A stretch of DNA of 11,468 nucleotides, taken from assembly GCA_903919625.1 (NCBI GenBank), contig CAIXIZ010000174.1:1-11468 (forward strand), written 5' to 3'. The notes under the pieces were generated by a model. The model ran no database searches, was not told where the DNA came from, and saw nothing but the letters and a program-made list of their open reading frames with translations. Positions 5,660-11,433 of this stretch are shown piece after piece; position 1 is the stretch's first letter; the number at the start of each line of letters is the position of its first letter. The stretch is from an uncultured Verrucomicrobiota bacterium (lineage in GTDB: Bacteria > Verrucomicrobiota > Verrucomicrobiia > Opitutales > Opitutaceae). Both the position numbers and the translations under genes were made by a program.

Positions 5660-6774
5660 GCATCGAAGCCCGCAACATTTCGAAGCATTTCGGGGCTTTT
5701 ACCGCCCTGGACGGAGTTGACCTCAAGGTTGGCACCGGTCGGCTAACCGCCTTGCTCGGCCCCTCCGGTTCCGGCAAAACCACGCTCCTGCGCATCATCG
5801 CCGGGCTGGAATTTCCCGATGCCAGGGGCGATCCCACGGCGGGCCGGGTGTTCTTCCATGGGGAGGATGTCTCCGACATGGCGGCGGGCCGGCGCGGGGT
5901 GGGATTTGTTTTTCAGCACTATGCGCTGTTCAGGCACATGACGGTGTTCGATAACATCGCCTTTGGGCTCACGGTCGGCCCCCGCAAAAATCGCCTGCCA
6001 CGTGCAGCCATTGCGGACCGGGTCCGGGAATTGCTCGGGCTGATCCAGCTGGACGGTCTCGGCCGCCGCCTGCCCGACCAGCTTTCCGGCGGCCAGCGCC
6101 AGCGGGTCGCGCTGGCCCGGGCGCTTGCGGTGCAACCCAAGGTCCTGCTGCTGGACGAACCGTTTGGGGCGCTCGATGCGCAGGTGCGGAAGGATCTCCG
6201 GCGCTGGCTGCGGCAGCTCCACGAAAAACTCCATGTGACCACCGTCTTTGTCACCCATGACCAGGAGGAGGCGCTCGAGCTGGCGGACGAAGTGGTGGTG
6301 ATGAACCAGGCCCGGATTCAGCAGGTCGGCCCGCCGCAGGAGGTATATGACAGGCCGGCCTCCCCTTTTGTCATTGAGTTTCTGGGCAACGTCAACCGTC
6401 TCGCGGCCGGCGATGGCCGGCTCCGCCCCACCGACCAGAGCGTGCTTTACGTCCGTCCGCACGATGTCGATATCCAGCGGGACCACGCCGATGATCACGC
6501 GCTGCGGGCCCGGATTCTTCATGTTTTTTCCGCCGGCAACTACGGCCGGGTCTCCTTGCAGCGCGCCGACAATGGCGAGCATTTCGAAGCCGAGGTCGCG
6601 CGCGACCGCCTGCACGATCTCGGGCTTAAGCAGGGCGACGAGGTATCGGTTGTCTTTCGCCATGTGCGGATGTTCCCGCAAGGCAAATTTGCCGAGGCTG
6701 ACGTAAGCGACGGCCTCCTGGCCACGACCAGGCCCGGTTACACTCCCGCCCATGGTGCGGGCGAAAACATCTGA
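5656..6774 (+). CDS. cysA: Sulfate/thiosulfate ABC transporter ATP-binding protein CysA
   Basis: A 372-aa ATPase that powers sulfate import from the cytoplasmic face. Walker A GPSGSGKTT is at 35-43, the Q-loop Gln at 87 (FQHYALF), the ABC signature LSGGQRQRVALARA at 143-156, Walker B VLLLDEPFGALDA at 163-175, and the switch His at 201 (VTHDQEEAL). All catalytic elements are intact. After about residue 235 comes the CysA-type regulatory domain, including YVRPHDVDIQRD and a C-terminal VFRHVRMFPQGKF stretch. It starts inside the last codons of cysW (ATGA overlap). The ORF has no frameshift, unlike cysT and cysK at the two ends of the cluster. Confidence 0.96.
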   Translation: MSIEARNISKHFGAFTALDGVDLKVGTGRLTALLGPSGSGKTTLLRIIAGLEFPDARGDPTAGRVFFHGEDVSDMAAGRRGVGFVFQHYALFRHMTVFDNIAFGLTVGPRKNRLPRAAIADRVRELLGLIQLDGLGRRLPDQLSGGQRQRVALARALAVQPKVLLLDEPFGALDAQVRKDLRRWLRQLHEKLHVTTVFVTHDQEEALELADEVVVMNQARIQQVGPPQEVYDRPASPFVIEFLGNVNRLAAGDGRLRPTDQSVLYVRPHDVDIQRDHADDHALRARILHVFSAGNYGRVSLQRADNGEHFEAEVARDRLHDLGLKQGDEVSVVFRHVRMFPQGKFAEADVSDGLLATTRPGYTPAHGAGENI

Positions 6775-6841
6775 GCCGCCCGGACTGCATCCCCCCCGTC
6801 CTCCGAAACGTTCGAATCTCAACCCTCAACCCAGCACCGTC

Positions 6842-6943
6842 ATGGCCAAGGTCTGCAACGGCATCACCGAGACTGTCGGCAACACACCTCTGGTCCGCCT
6901 CAGCCGCGCCGCCGCGCTGCACCACGCACAGGCGGAGAGGTGA
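6842..6943 (+). pseudogene. cysK: cysK remnant (cysteine synthase, first ~32 codons)
   Basis: The ATG 67 bp after cysA opens a frame reading MAKVCNGITETVGNTPLVRL, followed by SRAAALHHAQAE, and stops at 6943. The block ITETVGNTPLVRL is the conserved N-terminus of O-acetylserine sulfhydrylases (CysK/CysM), just before the PLP-binding lysine region. That region (SVKDRI in intact enzymes) and everything after it are absent. None of the three downstream frames resumes CysK-like sequence before the converging gene at 7046. This is a 3' deletion rather than a simple frameshift. The gene order cysTWA-cysK fits a sulfate-to-cysteine operon. Confidence 0.75.
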
Positions 6944-7045
6944 ACGTCGCCAGCGACAACATCGACGACCTCTTCGCAACACCCCAAAATGCTTGTGCGA
7001 CTCAAACCGCACCAACCTGGCGCAATGGATCCGGCCTTGGCCTCA

Positions 7046-7378
7046 TCAGTTCATCCAGTAGCCTGAGTCGCCGGCCCCCGCGCCGGCAAAAGTCTCCTCC
7101 GCGATCTCCTCGGCAGGCAGCTCCTCCAAGGGCGCGAACCGTTCCGACGTGAAGCCGAGTTCCTGTTTGCCGGCATGAAACGGGTCGGGGCCGTTGCGCA
7201 GCTCGACCAGCAGCAGCCCCACGGTTGCGGAATCGCCGCCCTTGACAATTTTTTCGCGCCCGAGAAACACCTCGCGAATCGTGTACGTGGTCCCCTTTAC
7301 CGGGAGCTGCTTATAGAGCGCGCGGATGAGATCGGGGAACGTGTCATTGATGCAGACGACTTTCTGGCCTTTGATCAT
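7046..7378 (-). CDS. Conserved-looking small hypothetical protein
   Basis: A 110-aa protein, probably cytoplasmic, with no signal peptide or membrane segment. It begins MIKGQKVVCINDTFPDL and continues with YKQLPVKGTTYTIREVF. Later come VGLLLVELRNGPDP and a C-terminal FTSERFAPLEELPAEEIAEE, then a Gly/Ala-rich end. I have an impression of similar short proteins in Verrucomicrobiota and some phages (a VVCIND-FP, LP-KG-TYTIREV and RFAPLE pattern), but cannot name a characterised family or function. It converges on the cysK remnant and is divergent from the GntR-type regulator 160 bp away. No clear ribosome site precedes the ATG at 7378. Confidence 0.7.
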   Translation of the reverse strand: MIKGQKVVCINDTFPDLIRALYKQLPVKGTTYTIREVFLGREKIVKGGDSATVGLLLVELRNGPDPFHAGKQELGFTSERFAPLEELPAEEIAEETFAGAGAGDSGYWMN

Positions 7379-7487
7379 GGAATCAGCGCAGCAATCTGCC
7401 GGTGCCGCACCCGGGTTTCAACCCGGAATCCGGCCGGTTTCGCCGACCAGTCCGGGACCGGGGCGTCCGCCGCGTGCAGATTTCCGC

Positions 7488-7515
7488 TTGACGCCCGCCC
7501 TATCTGTCATACTGT
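7488..7515 (+). promoter_or_regulatory. Probable promoter of the GntR/YtrA-type regulator
   Basis: A TTGACG (-35, 7488-7493) lies 16 bp from TACTGT (weak -10, 7510-7515). Transcription would start near 7522, giving a leader of only about 17 bases before the ATG at 7539, which has no Shine-Dalgarno site. The -10 sits inside the palindromic operator. The -35 match is good and the -10 poor, so this is tentative. Confidence 0.45.
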
Positions 7516-7526
7516 CCTATGACAGA
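7503..7526. promoter_or_regulatory. Palindromic operator, probable autoregulatory site
   Basis: A perfect inverted repeat TCTGTCATA-CTGTCC-TATGACAGA with 9-bp arms and a 6-bp spacer. It ends 12 bp before the regulator start codon and overlaps the proposed -10. Perfect symmetry of this size next to a GntR-family gene is the expected pattern for the dimeric repressor's own binding site. Confidence 0.7.
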
Positions 7527-7538
7527 CAGTCCTGTCCC

Positions 7539-7943
7539 ATGCTGTTTTCGCTCAATTTCAAGTCGGGCCTCCCGGTGTACCTCCAGGTCGCCGGGCAGAT
7601 CAAGGCCGCCGCCGCCTCGGGCGCGCTCCGGCCGGGCGAGGCGCTGCCGTTCATCCGTCCGCTGGCCGAGGAACTGCGGGTCAACCGCAACACCATCGCC
7701 AAGGCCTACGGCGAGCTGGAGAACCAGGGCGTGATTGAGACCATCCAGGGCAAAGGCTGCTTCCTCGCGCAGAACCACTCGCCGCTGAAAAAGGAAATCC
7801 GCCGCAAACTCCTCATCAAGGAAATCGACCAGGCCGTGGTGCAGGCGCACCACCTGCAGGTACCGCCCGACGAGTTCCTCCAGCTGGTCCGCGAACGGCT
7901 TGACGCCATCGCGGAGCGGCAGCGCGCCCACGGTGAAACCTGA
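7539..7943 (+). CDS. GntR family transcriptional regulator, YtrA subfamily
   Basis: A 134-aa DNA-binding repressor. Residues 11-77 form the GntR winged helix: GLPVYLQVAGQIKAAAASG, then RPGEALPFIRPLAEEL, then the recognition helix region VNRNTIAKAYGELENQGVI, then the wing GKGCFLA. The C-terminal 55 residues are short and helical, too small for the FadR or HutC effector domains, which places it in the YtrA subfamily. Such regulators usually control a directly downstream ABC-transporter operon. Here the downstream DNA is an IS3 remnant on the opposite strand, so the target genes are missing or elsewhere. The start at 7539 follows the operator; the frame is open further upstream but that part is not homologous. 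Confidence 0.88.
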   Translation: MLFSLNFKSGLPVYLQVAGQIKAAAASGALRPGEALPFIRPLAEELRVNRNTIAKAYGELENQGVIETIQGKGCFLAQNHSPLKKEIRRKLLIKEIDQAVVQAHHLQVPPDEFLQLVRERLDAIAERQRAHGET

Positions 7944-7953
7944 TTCCGCCCCA

Positions 7954-8106
7954 CTCCAGCTGCACGGCCCGTGGCGTCGGCGGCTGCGGCGTGTAGTGCC
8001 ACGTCGAGCGGCCCAATCCGAGGTAACGGCAGGCCTGCCGGGCCGTGCACCACTTCGCCTCCACCACGCTCCTGGCCGCCCGGCGTTTCTGCGCCGGGCT
8101 TACCAT
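7954..8106 (-). pseudogene. IS3-family transposase OrfB, N-terminal remnant
   Basis: The first 51 codons of an IS3-type OrfB: MVSPAQKRRAARSVVEAKWC, then TARQACRYLGLGRSTWHYTP. This is the usual helix-turn-helix-like start with RQACRYLGLGRST. It breaks off after RAVQLE, where the sequence runs into the 3' end of the GntR gene on the other strand. The DDE catalytic core is gone, so this is inactive. Confidence 0.75.
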
Positions 8107-8219
8107 TTTTTTCCGTTCACCTCTTTGAGCACCTGGATATGCAGCGCCTGGTCGGCGACAAGTCGCTTCAGCCGCGCGTTTTCGTCGCAGCCCTGAACCT
8201 CACCCTTCCGCAGTGACAT
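8100..8219 (-). pseudogene. IS3-family OrfA, C-terminal remnant
   Basis: The last ~40 codons of an IS3 OrfA. The stretch ENARLKRLVADQALHIQVLK and the ending EVNGKKW are the leucine-zipper-like C-terminus of this protein family. The N-terminal helix-turn-helix half is missing; the ATG at 8219 is simply the first Met in what remains. Confidence 0.75.
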
Positions 8220-8257
8220 GGCTACGATTCTGAGCTACCCTATCTGGGAGACCCCAA

Positions 8258-9175
8258 TCAGGGTTTCAAAGTGGCGGGAATCGCCGGTACTGCAGGCGGG
8301 GCCATCTTGATGTAGGGTTCCTTGGGCTCATTGGCTTCATAGCCCATGACCTTGAGCATCTGCACGGCGTAGCGGCGGCCCATCTCGCGCTGGCCGTCCG
8401 CCGTAAAGTGGAGGTGATCGGCATTACACGGGACCCCGTCGGAGGAGATGACGTAGGAATTGGGCAGCACGCCGGGCAGGTTCTTCATGATCTTGTTGGC
8501 GTTAGCCTTTTCGCCTTGGTGATCCTCATTCACCACCTCGCCAGCGAGCAGCGTTACGCCCTTCGGGTCGAGGCTGAGGTCTCTGATGATGTCGGCATAG
8601 ATTTTTTTTACCTTTTTCGGCCAGTCGTTGTCCTCAAAGTTCGACTCACCTTGGTGGATGAGAATGCCCTTGATGACGCCGTCCTTCTGGGCGAGCTTGG
8701 CCATCTTGATGAGATACTTGTAAGGGTCGTTGTCGTAGATGTTGGCGGCCTGAATCTTCCAGTCCCCGTTAAGCAAGGGGCCGGCCAGATAGCCGCGGAA
8801 GGCGTCCTCGTCCCACAGCTCGATCCTGGTGCCGGAGACGGCTAGCTTGATGACGCCCACGCGGTATTTTTCCGGCAGATTGGCAACCATCGTGCGGCCG
8901 AAGTAGTCCATCATGGTGATGCCCCGGACGTCCCTAGTCAGCGGGGGGATGGCGTCATACCACTGGCCGAATTTCCAATTGCGGGCGGGGTTGTCGAAGT
9001 CGGCCATCACCTGGAAACGCTTGTCCACAGTCTTGTCGCTCTCGTTCATCGCGCCGCCGCCCTGCATGTTGGACTGGCCGAAGCAGAGGAAGATGTGGAA
9101 ATTGGGGTCAGGCGCGGCGAAAGCCATCGTGGCACATGCCAGCGTAAGCAACGGGAGGAGAGGGGTTGTTTTCAT
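8258..9175 (-). CDS. Secreted sialate O-acetylesterase-like / CE6-type esterase
   Basis: A 305-aa SGNH-hydrolase (SASA family, PF03629; carbohydrate esterase family 6 type). It probably removes acetyl groups from polysaccharides such as acetylated xylan or related glycans outside the cytoplasm. Residues 1-21 are a signal peptide ending AFA. The mature protein opens with the nucleophile block FLCFGQSNMQGG (Ser35). The oxyanion block ILIHQGESNF is at 171-180, and the Asp-His pair DHLHF at 253-257 completes the active site, so it appears functional. The frame stays open upstream to 9448, but that part encodes a fragment of an unrelated FGE domain. The ATG at 9175 is therefore chosen as the start of the signal peptide. 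The C-terminal tail is proline-rich. It follows no visible partner genes. Confidence 0.9.
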   Translation of the reverse strand: MKTTPLLPLLTLACATMAFAAPDPNFHIFLCFGQSNMQGGGAMNESDKTVDKRFQVMADFDNPARNWKFGQWYDAIPPLTRDVRGITMMDYFGRTMVANLPEKYRVGVIKLAVSGTRIELWDEDAFRGYLAGPLLNGDWKIQAANIYDNDPYKYLIKMAKLAQKDGVIKGILIHQGESNFEDNDWPKKVKKIYADIIRDLSLDPKGVTLLAGEVVNEDHQGEKANANKIMKNLPGVLPNSYVISSDGVPCNADHLHFTADGQREMGRRYAVQMLKVMGYEANEPKEPYIKMAPPAVPAIPATLKP

Positions 9176-9261
9176 GATGGGTGGAGACCGTAATAAGAAA
9201 GACATACTGGATGAGAGTTTATTTTCATCTTTTGTCAGATGAATAAATAATCCAACAGCCG

Positions 9262-9445
9262 TATCATCGGGACTACAGCTGTGGCGGACATACTCCCACT
9301 CCGTCTCCGTCGGCAGGCGGTATACGTAGCCCGCGGCATTCCTTCTCATACGTCGTGCAGACTCCCTTATTACTGCATGCCGACAAGTGACCGCATGACG
9401 CCATTCACATCTGTCAAGACGGCGGCAAGACGCATCAATTCTTGC
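9262..9445 (-). pseudogene. Fragment of formylglycine-generating-enzyme (FGE-sulfatase) domain
   Basis: On the minus strand, in the same frame as the downstream esterase, residues from about 9349 read AAGYVYRLPTETEWEYVRHS. The YRLPTE-EWEY block is the signature of FGE/SUMF1-type domains. Upstream, a weak DASCRRLDR may correspond to the preceding helix (often DA-FCRRL), after a TAG at 9451-9449. Downstream the similarity fades within about 10 residues. There is no start codon in a sensible place and only a small part of the domain is present, so this is a gene relic. Nothing else with coding support lies between the esterase and the tRNA. Confidence 0.55.
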
Positions 9446-9481
9446 CAGCTACTCTTATCTCTTAACACGTTGATATTCAAG

Positions 9482-9567
9482 TGGTGCCCCCGGCCGGGGT
9501 CGAACCGGCACGGCCTTACGGCCAAGGGATTTTAAGTCCCTAGCGTCTGCCATTCCGCCACGGGGGC
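9482..9567 (-). tRNA. tRNA-Leu (anticodon UAA)
   Basis: The minus strand from 9567 folds as a complete tRNA. The 7-bp acceptor stem is GCCCCCG / CGGGGGC. The D-arm begins TGGCGGAATGGCAGACGC. The anticodon stem GGGAC-type region holds loop CTTAAAA (anticodon TAA). A long variable arm follows (class II), then the T-arm with GGTTCGACCC. Discriminator A and an encoded CCA (9484-9482) are present. The long variable arm and UAA anticodon identify leucine. No copy of its 3' end is seen elsewhere in the window, so there is no sign of an integrase attachment duplication. Confidence 0.95.
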
Positions 9568-9662
9568 AAAGGCTCACTCTTGCAGTCTCGGCAAACAGAC
9601 GCGGACGGTCAATCTCGGTGTGCAGGACGGTGGCTCATTGGGTATCAGAGACCGGAAGCTAG

Positions 9663-9704
9663 AAGTCAGAGGTCAGAGGCCAGAGGTCAGAAGTCAGAGC
9701 GCAG
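9663..9704. repeat. Tandem heptamer array
   Basis: Six consecutive 7-bp units: AAGTCAG, AGGTCAG, AGGCCAG, AGGTCAG, AAGTCAG, AGCGCAG. It is a variable-number-like microsatellite in the gene-free stretch downstream of the oxidoreductase and upstream of the tRNA. Confidence 0.75.
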
Positions 9705-9807
9705 AAACAATCCAAATGAAGAATTCAGAAGCCATGAAACCAGAAACCAGCCTGCTCACTGCCGGCTAACGCCGGGGAAATTCAAATTTAAGATTTCCTC
9801 TTTCAGA

Positions 9808-9826
9808 TAGCGCGCTCCGCGCGCTA
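9808..9826. repeat. Perfect short hairpin
   Basis: TAGCGCGC-TCC-GCGCGCTA: a perfect 8-bp stem with a 3-base loop inside the low-complexity block. There is no T-tract on either side, so it is unlikely to be a standard terminator. Confidence 0.6.
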
Positions 9827-9983
9827 ATCCGCAATCCCCATTCCGAAATCCGAAATCCGAATTTCGCCTCTCCGTCTCCGATTCCTGACCTTCTGGTTTC
9901 CCGCTTAAATTTTCCCCTCCGCAATTCCGGTCCACTCCGCATTCCGCCTTCCAAATTCCGCATTTCCCATTCCGCCTCTCCGT

Positions 9984-10015
9984 CCTCCGATTCCTGGTTT
10001 CCTGGCTTCTGAATT
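9984..10015. repeat. Dispersed low-complexity repeat, copy B
   Basis: Identical over 32 bp to 1400-1431, same orientation. It forms the right edge of the block that begins with an inverted copy at 9722. Confidence 0.75.
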
Positions 10016-10049
10016 AAAATTCCCGCCATTCCGCAATCAGCGGCTGGAT

Positions 10050-10069
10050 CCCGCTTCTTCCGAAGCGGG
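10050..10069 (-). terminator. Hairpin downstream of the oxidoreductase, possible terminator
   Basis: CCCGCTTC-TTCC-GAAGCGGG forms a perfect 8-bp stem with a 4-base loop, about 30 bp after the stop of the oxidoreductase on the minus strand. Its position suits transcription termination or mRNA 3' protection, but no run of T follows, so an intrinsic terminator is only a possibility. Confidence 0.4.
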
Positions 10070-10098
10070 CGACAAAACCGGCGCCGCGAGCTGTCCGC

Positions 10099-11283
10099 TT
10101 AAACCTTCACCAAGGTGCGCTTGCCACCGTCTTTCGCCGAGGCATAGATCGCCTCGATGATCTTCATGTCCTGCCGGCCCATTTCACCAGGGACGCTCGT
10201 CGGCACCTTGTCGCGCACACAGCGGGCATAGTCGTCCATCTGGCGCGCCTGCTGGTAGTTGTTCCCAACGGCGATGCCCGGGAAGGCCAGCGGCCCGTTG
10301 CTGGTATCGGCCCGCGTGCCGTTATAATTGAAGGCCCCGGGAAAGTTCACGAAGCCCTTCTCGTAGTCGATCCGGAAGCGGTTGGCCCCGGCGCCACCCG
10401 GCTTGGGTTTGCGCGTATAGCTGGTGTAACCGTTGCAGATCGCGCCGTTGGCAAATTCGAGGGTGAACTCCATCGTCTCTTCAACATCTTTGTAAATGTC
10501 CGGCAGGGTTACAGGGCCAGGTTTGGCTGTCACGGCCACGGGCGTTTCGCCATTGGCCGCCAGCACCGAAGCATGGATGACATAGATGCCGAGGTCCATG
10601 ATCGGCCCGCCGCCGGCAAACGCCATTTTCGTGCGCCATTCCCCGGCCTGGTTGCCTCCGGTGAATTCGCCATCCAGGGCCTTGAGCGCGCCAAACTCCT
10701 TCCACCGGGCGATGCGCATCATCTCCTGAAAATAAGGGTCAAAATTGTTCCGGTAGCCGATGGACAGCTGCACGTTGGCGGCTTTGCAGGCCGCAATCAT
10801 CTGGTCGCACTCGGCGACACTGAGGGCCATCGGTTTCTCGCAGCTCACATGTTTGCCAGCCTTGGCGGCGGCCAGGGTGTACTTGAGGTGCAGGCTATTC
10901 GGCGTGACGACGTAAATGATGTCGATGTCAGGGTTGTCCTTGATCGCATCCATGGTGTCGTAGCTGTAGACGTTTTTCTCGGGGAACCCGTAGCGCTGGG
11001 CCCATTGTTTGCCCTTGCCCTCGGGATCACCGGTGATGACGCCTGCGAGATAGCAGTTTTGCGTGCGTTGCAAGGCCGGTGCGAGCTCGCCGCTGGCGTA
11101 CTTGCCCAGGCCGAGAAGCGCAAAACCGAGCTTCTTCGGCGGGACCGGGGGGCCGACCGGTGCGGCCGGCGCGGCGGCTACCGCCCGCACGGGGGTGCCG
11201 GAGACGGCCAGGGCGGAAGCGCCGAGGGCGGCACGGCGGACGAATTCACGGCGGGAGAGGGGAAGTCGCGGGGAAGAATTCAT
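10099..11283 (-). CDS. Tat-exported Gfo/Idh/MocA family oxidoreductase
   Basis: A 394-aa NAD(P)-dependent dehydrogenase probably acting on a sugar or sugar derivative outside the cytoplasm, like glucose-fructose oxidoreductase. Residues 1-38 are a twin-arginine signal (SRREFVRRAALGASALAVSG), implying export of the folded, cofactor-loaded protein. A proline-rich linker follows. The Rossmann fold starts at about 51, with the nucleotide loop GLGKYA at 58-63. The family motif CEKPMAL (148-154) holds the conserved Lys150. The C-terminal alpha/beta domain includes GGGPIMDLGIYVIH (224-237), with the conserved Asp and His. The ATG at 11283 is chosen because it begins the Tat signal; a frame extension to 11457 runs through a repeat and is not homologous. 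No Shine-Dalgarno site is apparent. The substrate cannot be named from sequence alone. Confidence 0.92.
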   Translation of the reverse strand: MNSSPRLPLSRREFVRRAALGASALAVSGTPVRAVAAAPAAPVGPPVPPKKLGFALLGLGKYASGELAPALQRTQNCYLAGVITGDPEGKGKQWAQRYGFPEKNVYSYDTMDAIKDNPDIDIIYVVTPNSLHLKYTLAAAKAGKHVSCEKPMALSVAECDQMIAACKAANVQLSIGYRNNFDPYFQEMMRIARWKEFGALKALDGEFTGGNQAGEWRTKMAFAGGGPIMDLGIYVIHASVLAANGETPVAVTAKPGPVTLPDIYKDVEETMEFTLEFANGAICNGYTSYTRKPKPGGAGANRFRIDYEKGFVNFPGAFNYNGTRADTSNGPLAFPGIAVGNNYQQARQMDDYARCVRDKVPTSVPGEMGRQDMKIIEAIYASAKDGGKRTLVKV

Positions 11284-11380
11284 GGGGAAAGGACGCGGCG
11301 GGGATAGGGAAAAGAAGCCGCCATAATGCAGCCCACCCCACCCCGCCGGGCAAGCGCAAAGCGAAGGCGCCCGGGGTGTG

Positions 11381-11433
11381 GTGGAGCGCGTTGTCCCCAA
11401 CGCGCTGAACCGGTTGAGGACAACCGGTTCCAC
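11381..11433. repeat. Second copy of the palindromic mini-element
   Basis: A 53-bp element upstream of the oxidoreductase. The left arm GTGGAGCGCGTTGTCCCCAA (11381-11400) and the right arm (11414-11433) are inverted repeats, matching at 16 of 20 positions. The left 28 bp (11380-11407) equal the left end of the element inside ogg. The centre differs and carries AACCGGTT palindromes. Here it is intergenic, about 100 bp before the oxidoreductase start, and could affect its leader. Confidence 0.75.

Larger units (their letters stand above)
7954..8219 (-). mobile_element. Truncated IS3-family insertion sequence
   Basis: The junction of OrfA and OrfB of an IS3-family element is preserved, with both outer parts lost. 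A run of seven A (minus strand, 8112-8106) at the orfA end is the expected slippery site for the -1 frameshift that makes the OrfAB transposase. Shifting back one base there leads from GKK directly into MVSPAQ, as in intact relatives. No terminal inverted repeats or target duplications could be found. The relic separates the GntR gene from the esterase. Confidence 0.75.
9722..10015. repeat. Low-complexity block bounded by inverted copies of a dispersed repeat
   Basis: The gap 9568-10098 has no convincing gene. From 9722 to 9746 runs an inverted copy (2 mismatches in 25) of the repeat at 9984-10015. Between these ends lie short CCGAAAT direct repeats (9843-9863), many variations on CATTCCG or CTCCGATTCCTG, and a palindrome at 9808-9826. 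The composition, poor in G and rich in TTCC on the plus strand, is unlike the neighbouring genes. The block could be a non-coding mobile cassette or slippage-grown sequence. Confidence 0.55.

Noticed and set aside
5743..6822. Long open frame on the minus strand opposite cysA (359 codons)
   Set aside because: It lies antisense to a full cysA with all ABC motifs. The product is of odd composition with no recognisable domain; long antisense frames are expected in GC-rich coding DNA.
8600..8650. GTTGTCCTCAAA resembling the mini-element arm
   Set aside because: Only a 10-base partial match inside the esterase gene, without an inverted partner; chance.
9482..9567. tRNA-Leu as an attachment site of an integrated island
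   Set aside because: No second copy of the tRNA 3' end and no integrase gene in the window.
9568..10098. CRISPR array in the repeat-rich gap
   Set aside because: Repeats are 7-bp tandem units and scattered short words, with no regular 25-40 bp repeats separated by unique spacers.
10573..11307. Plus-strand open frame of 244 codons opposite the oxidoreductase
   Set aside because: Antisense shadow of the well-supported Gfo/Idh/MocA gene; no motif in its translation.
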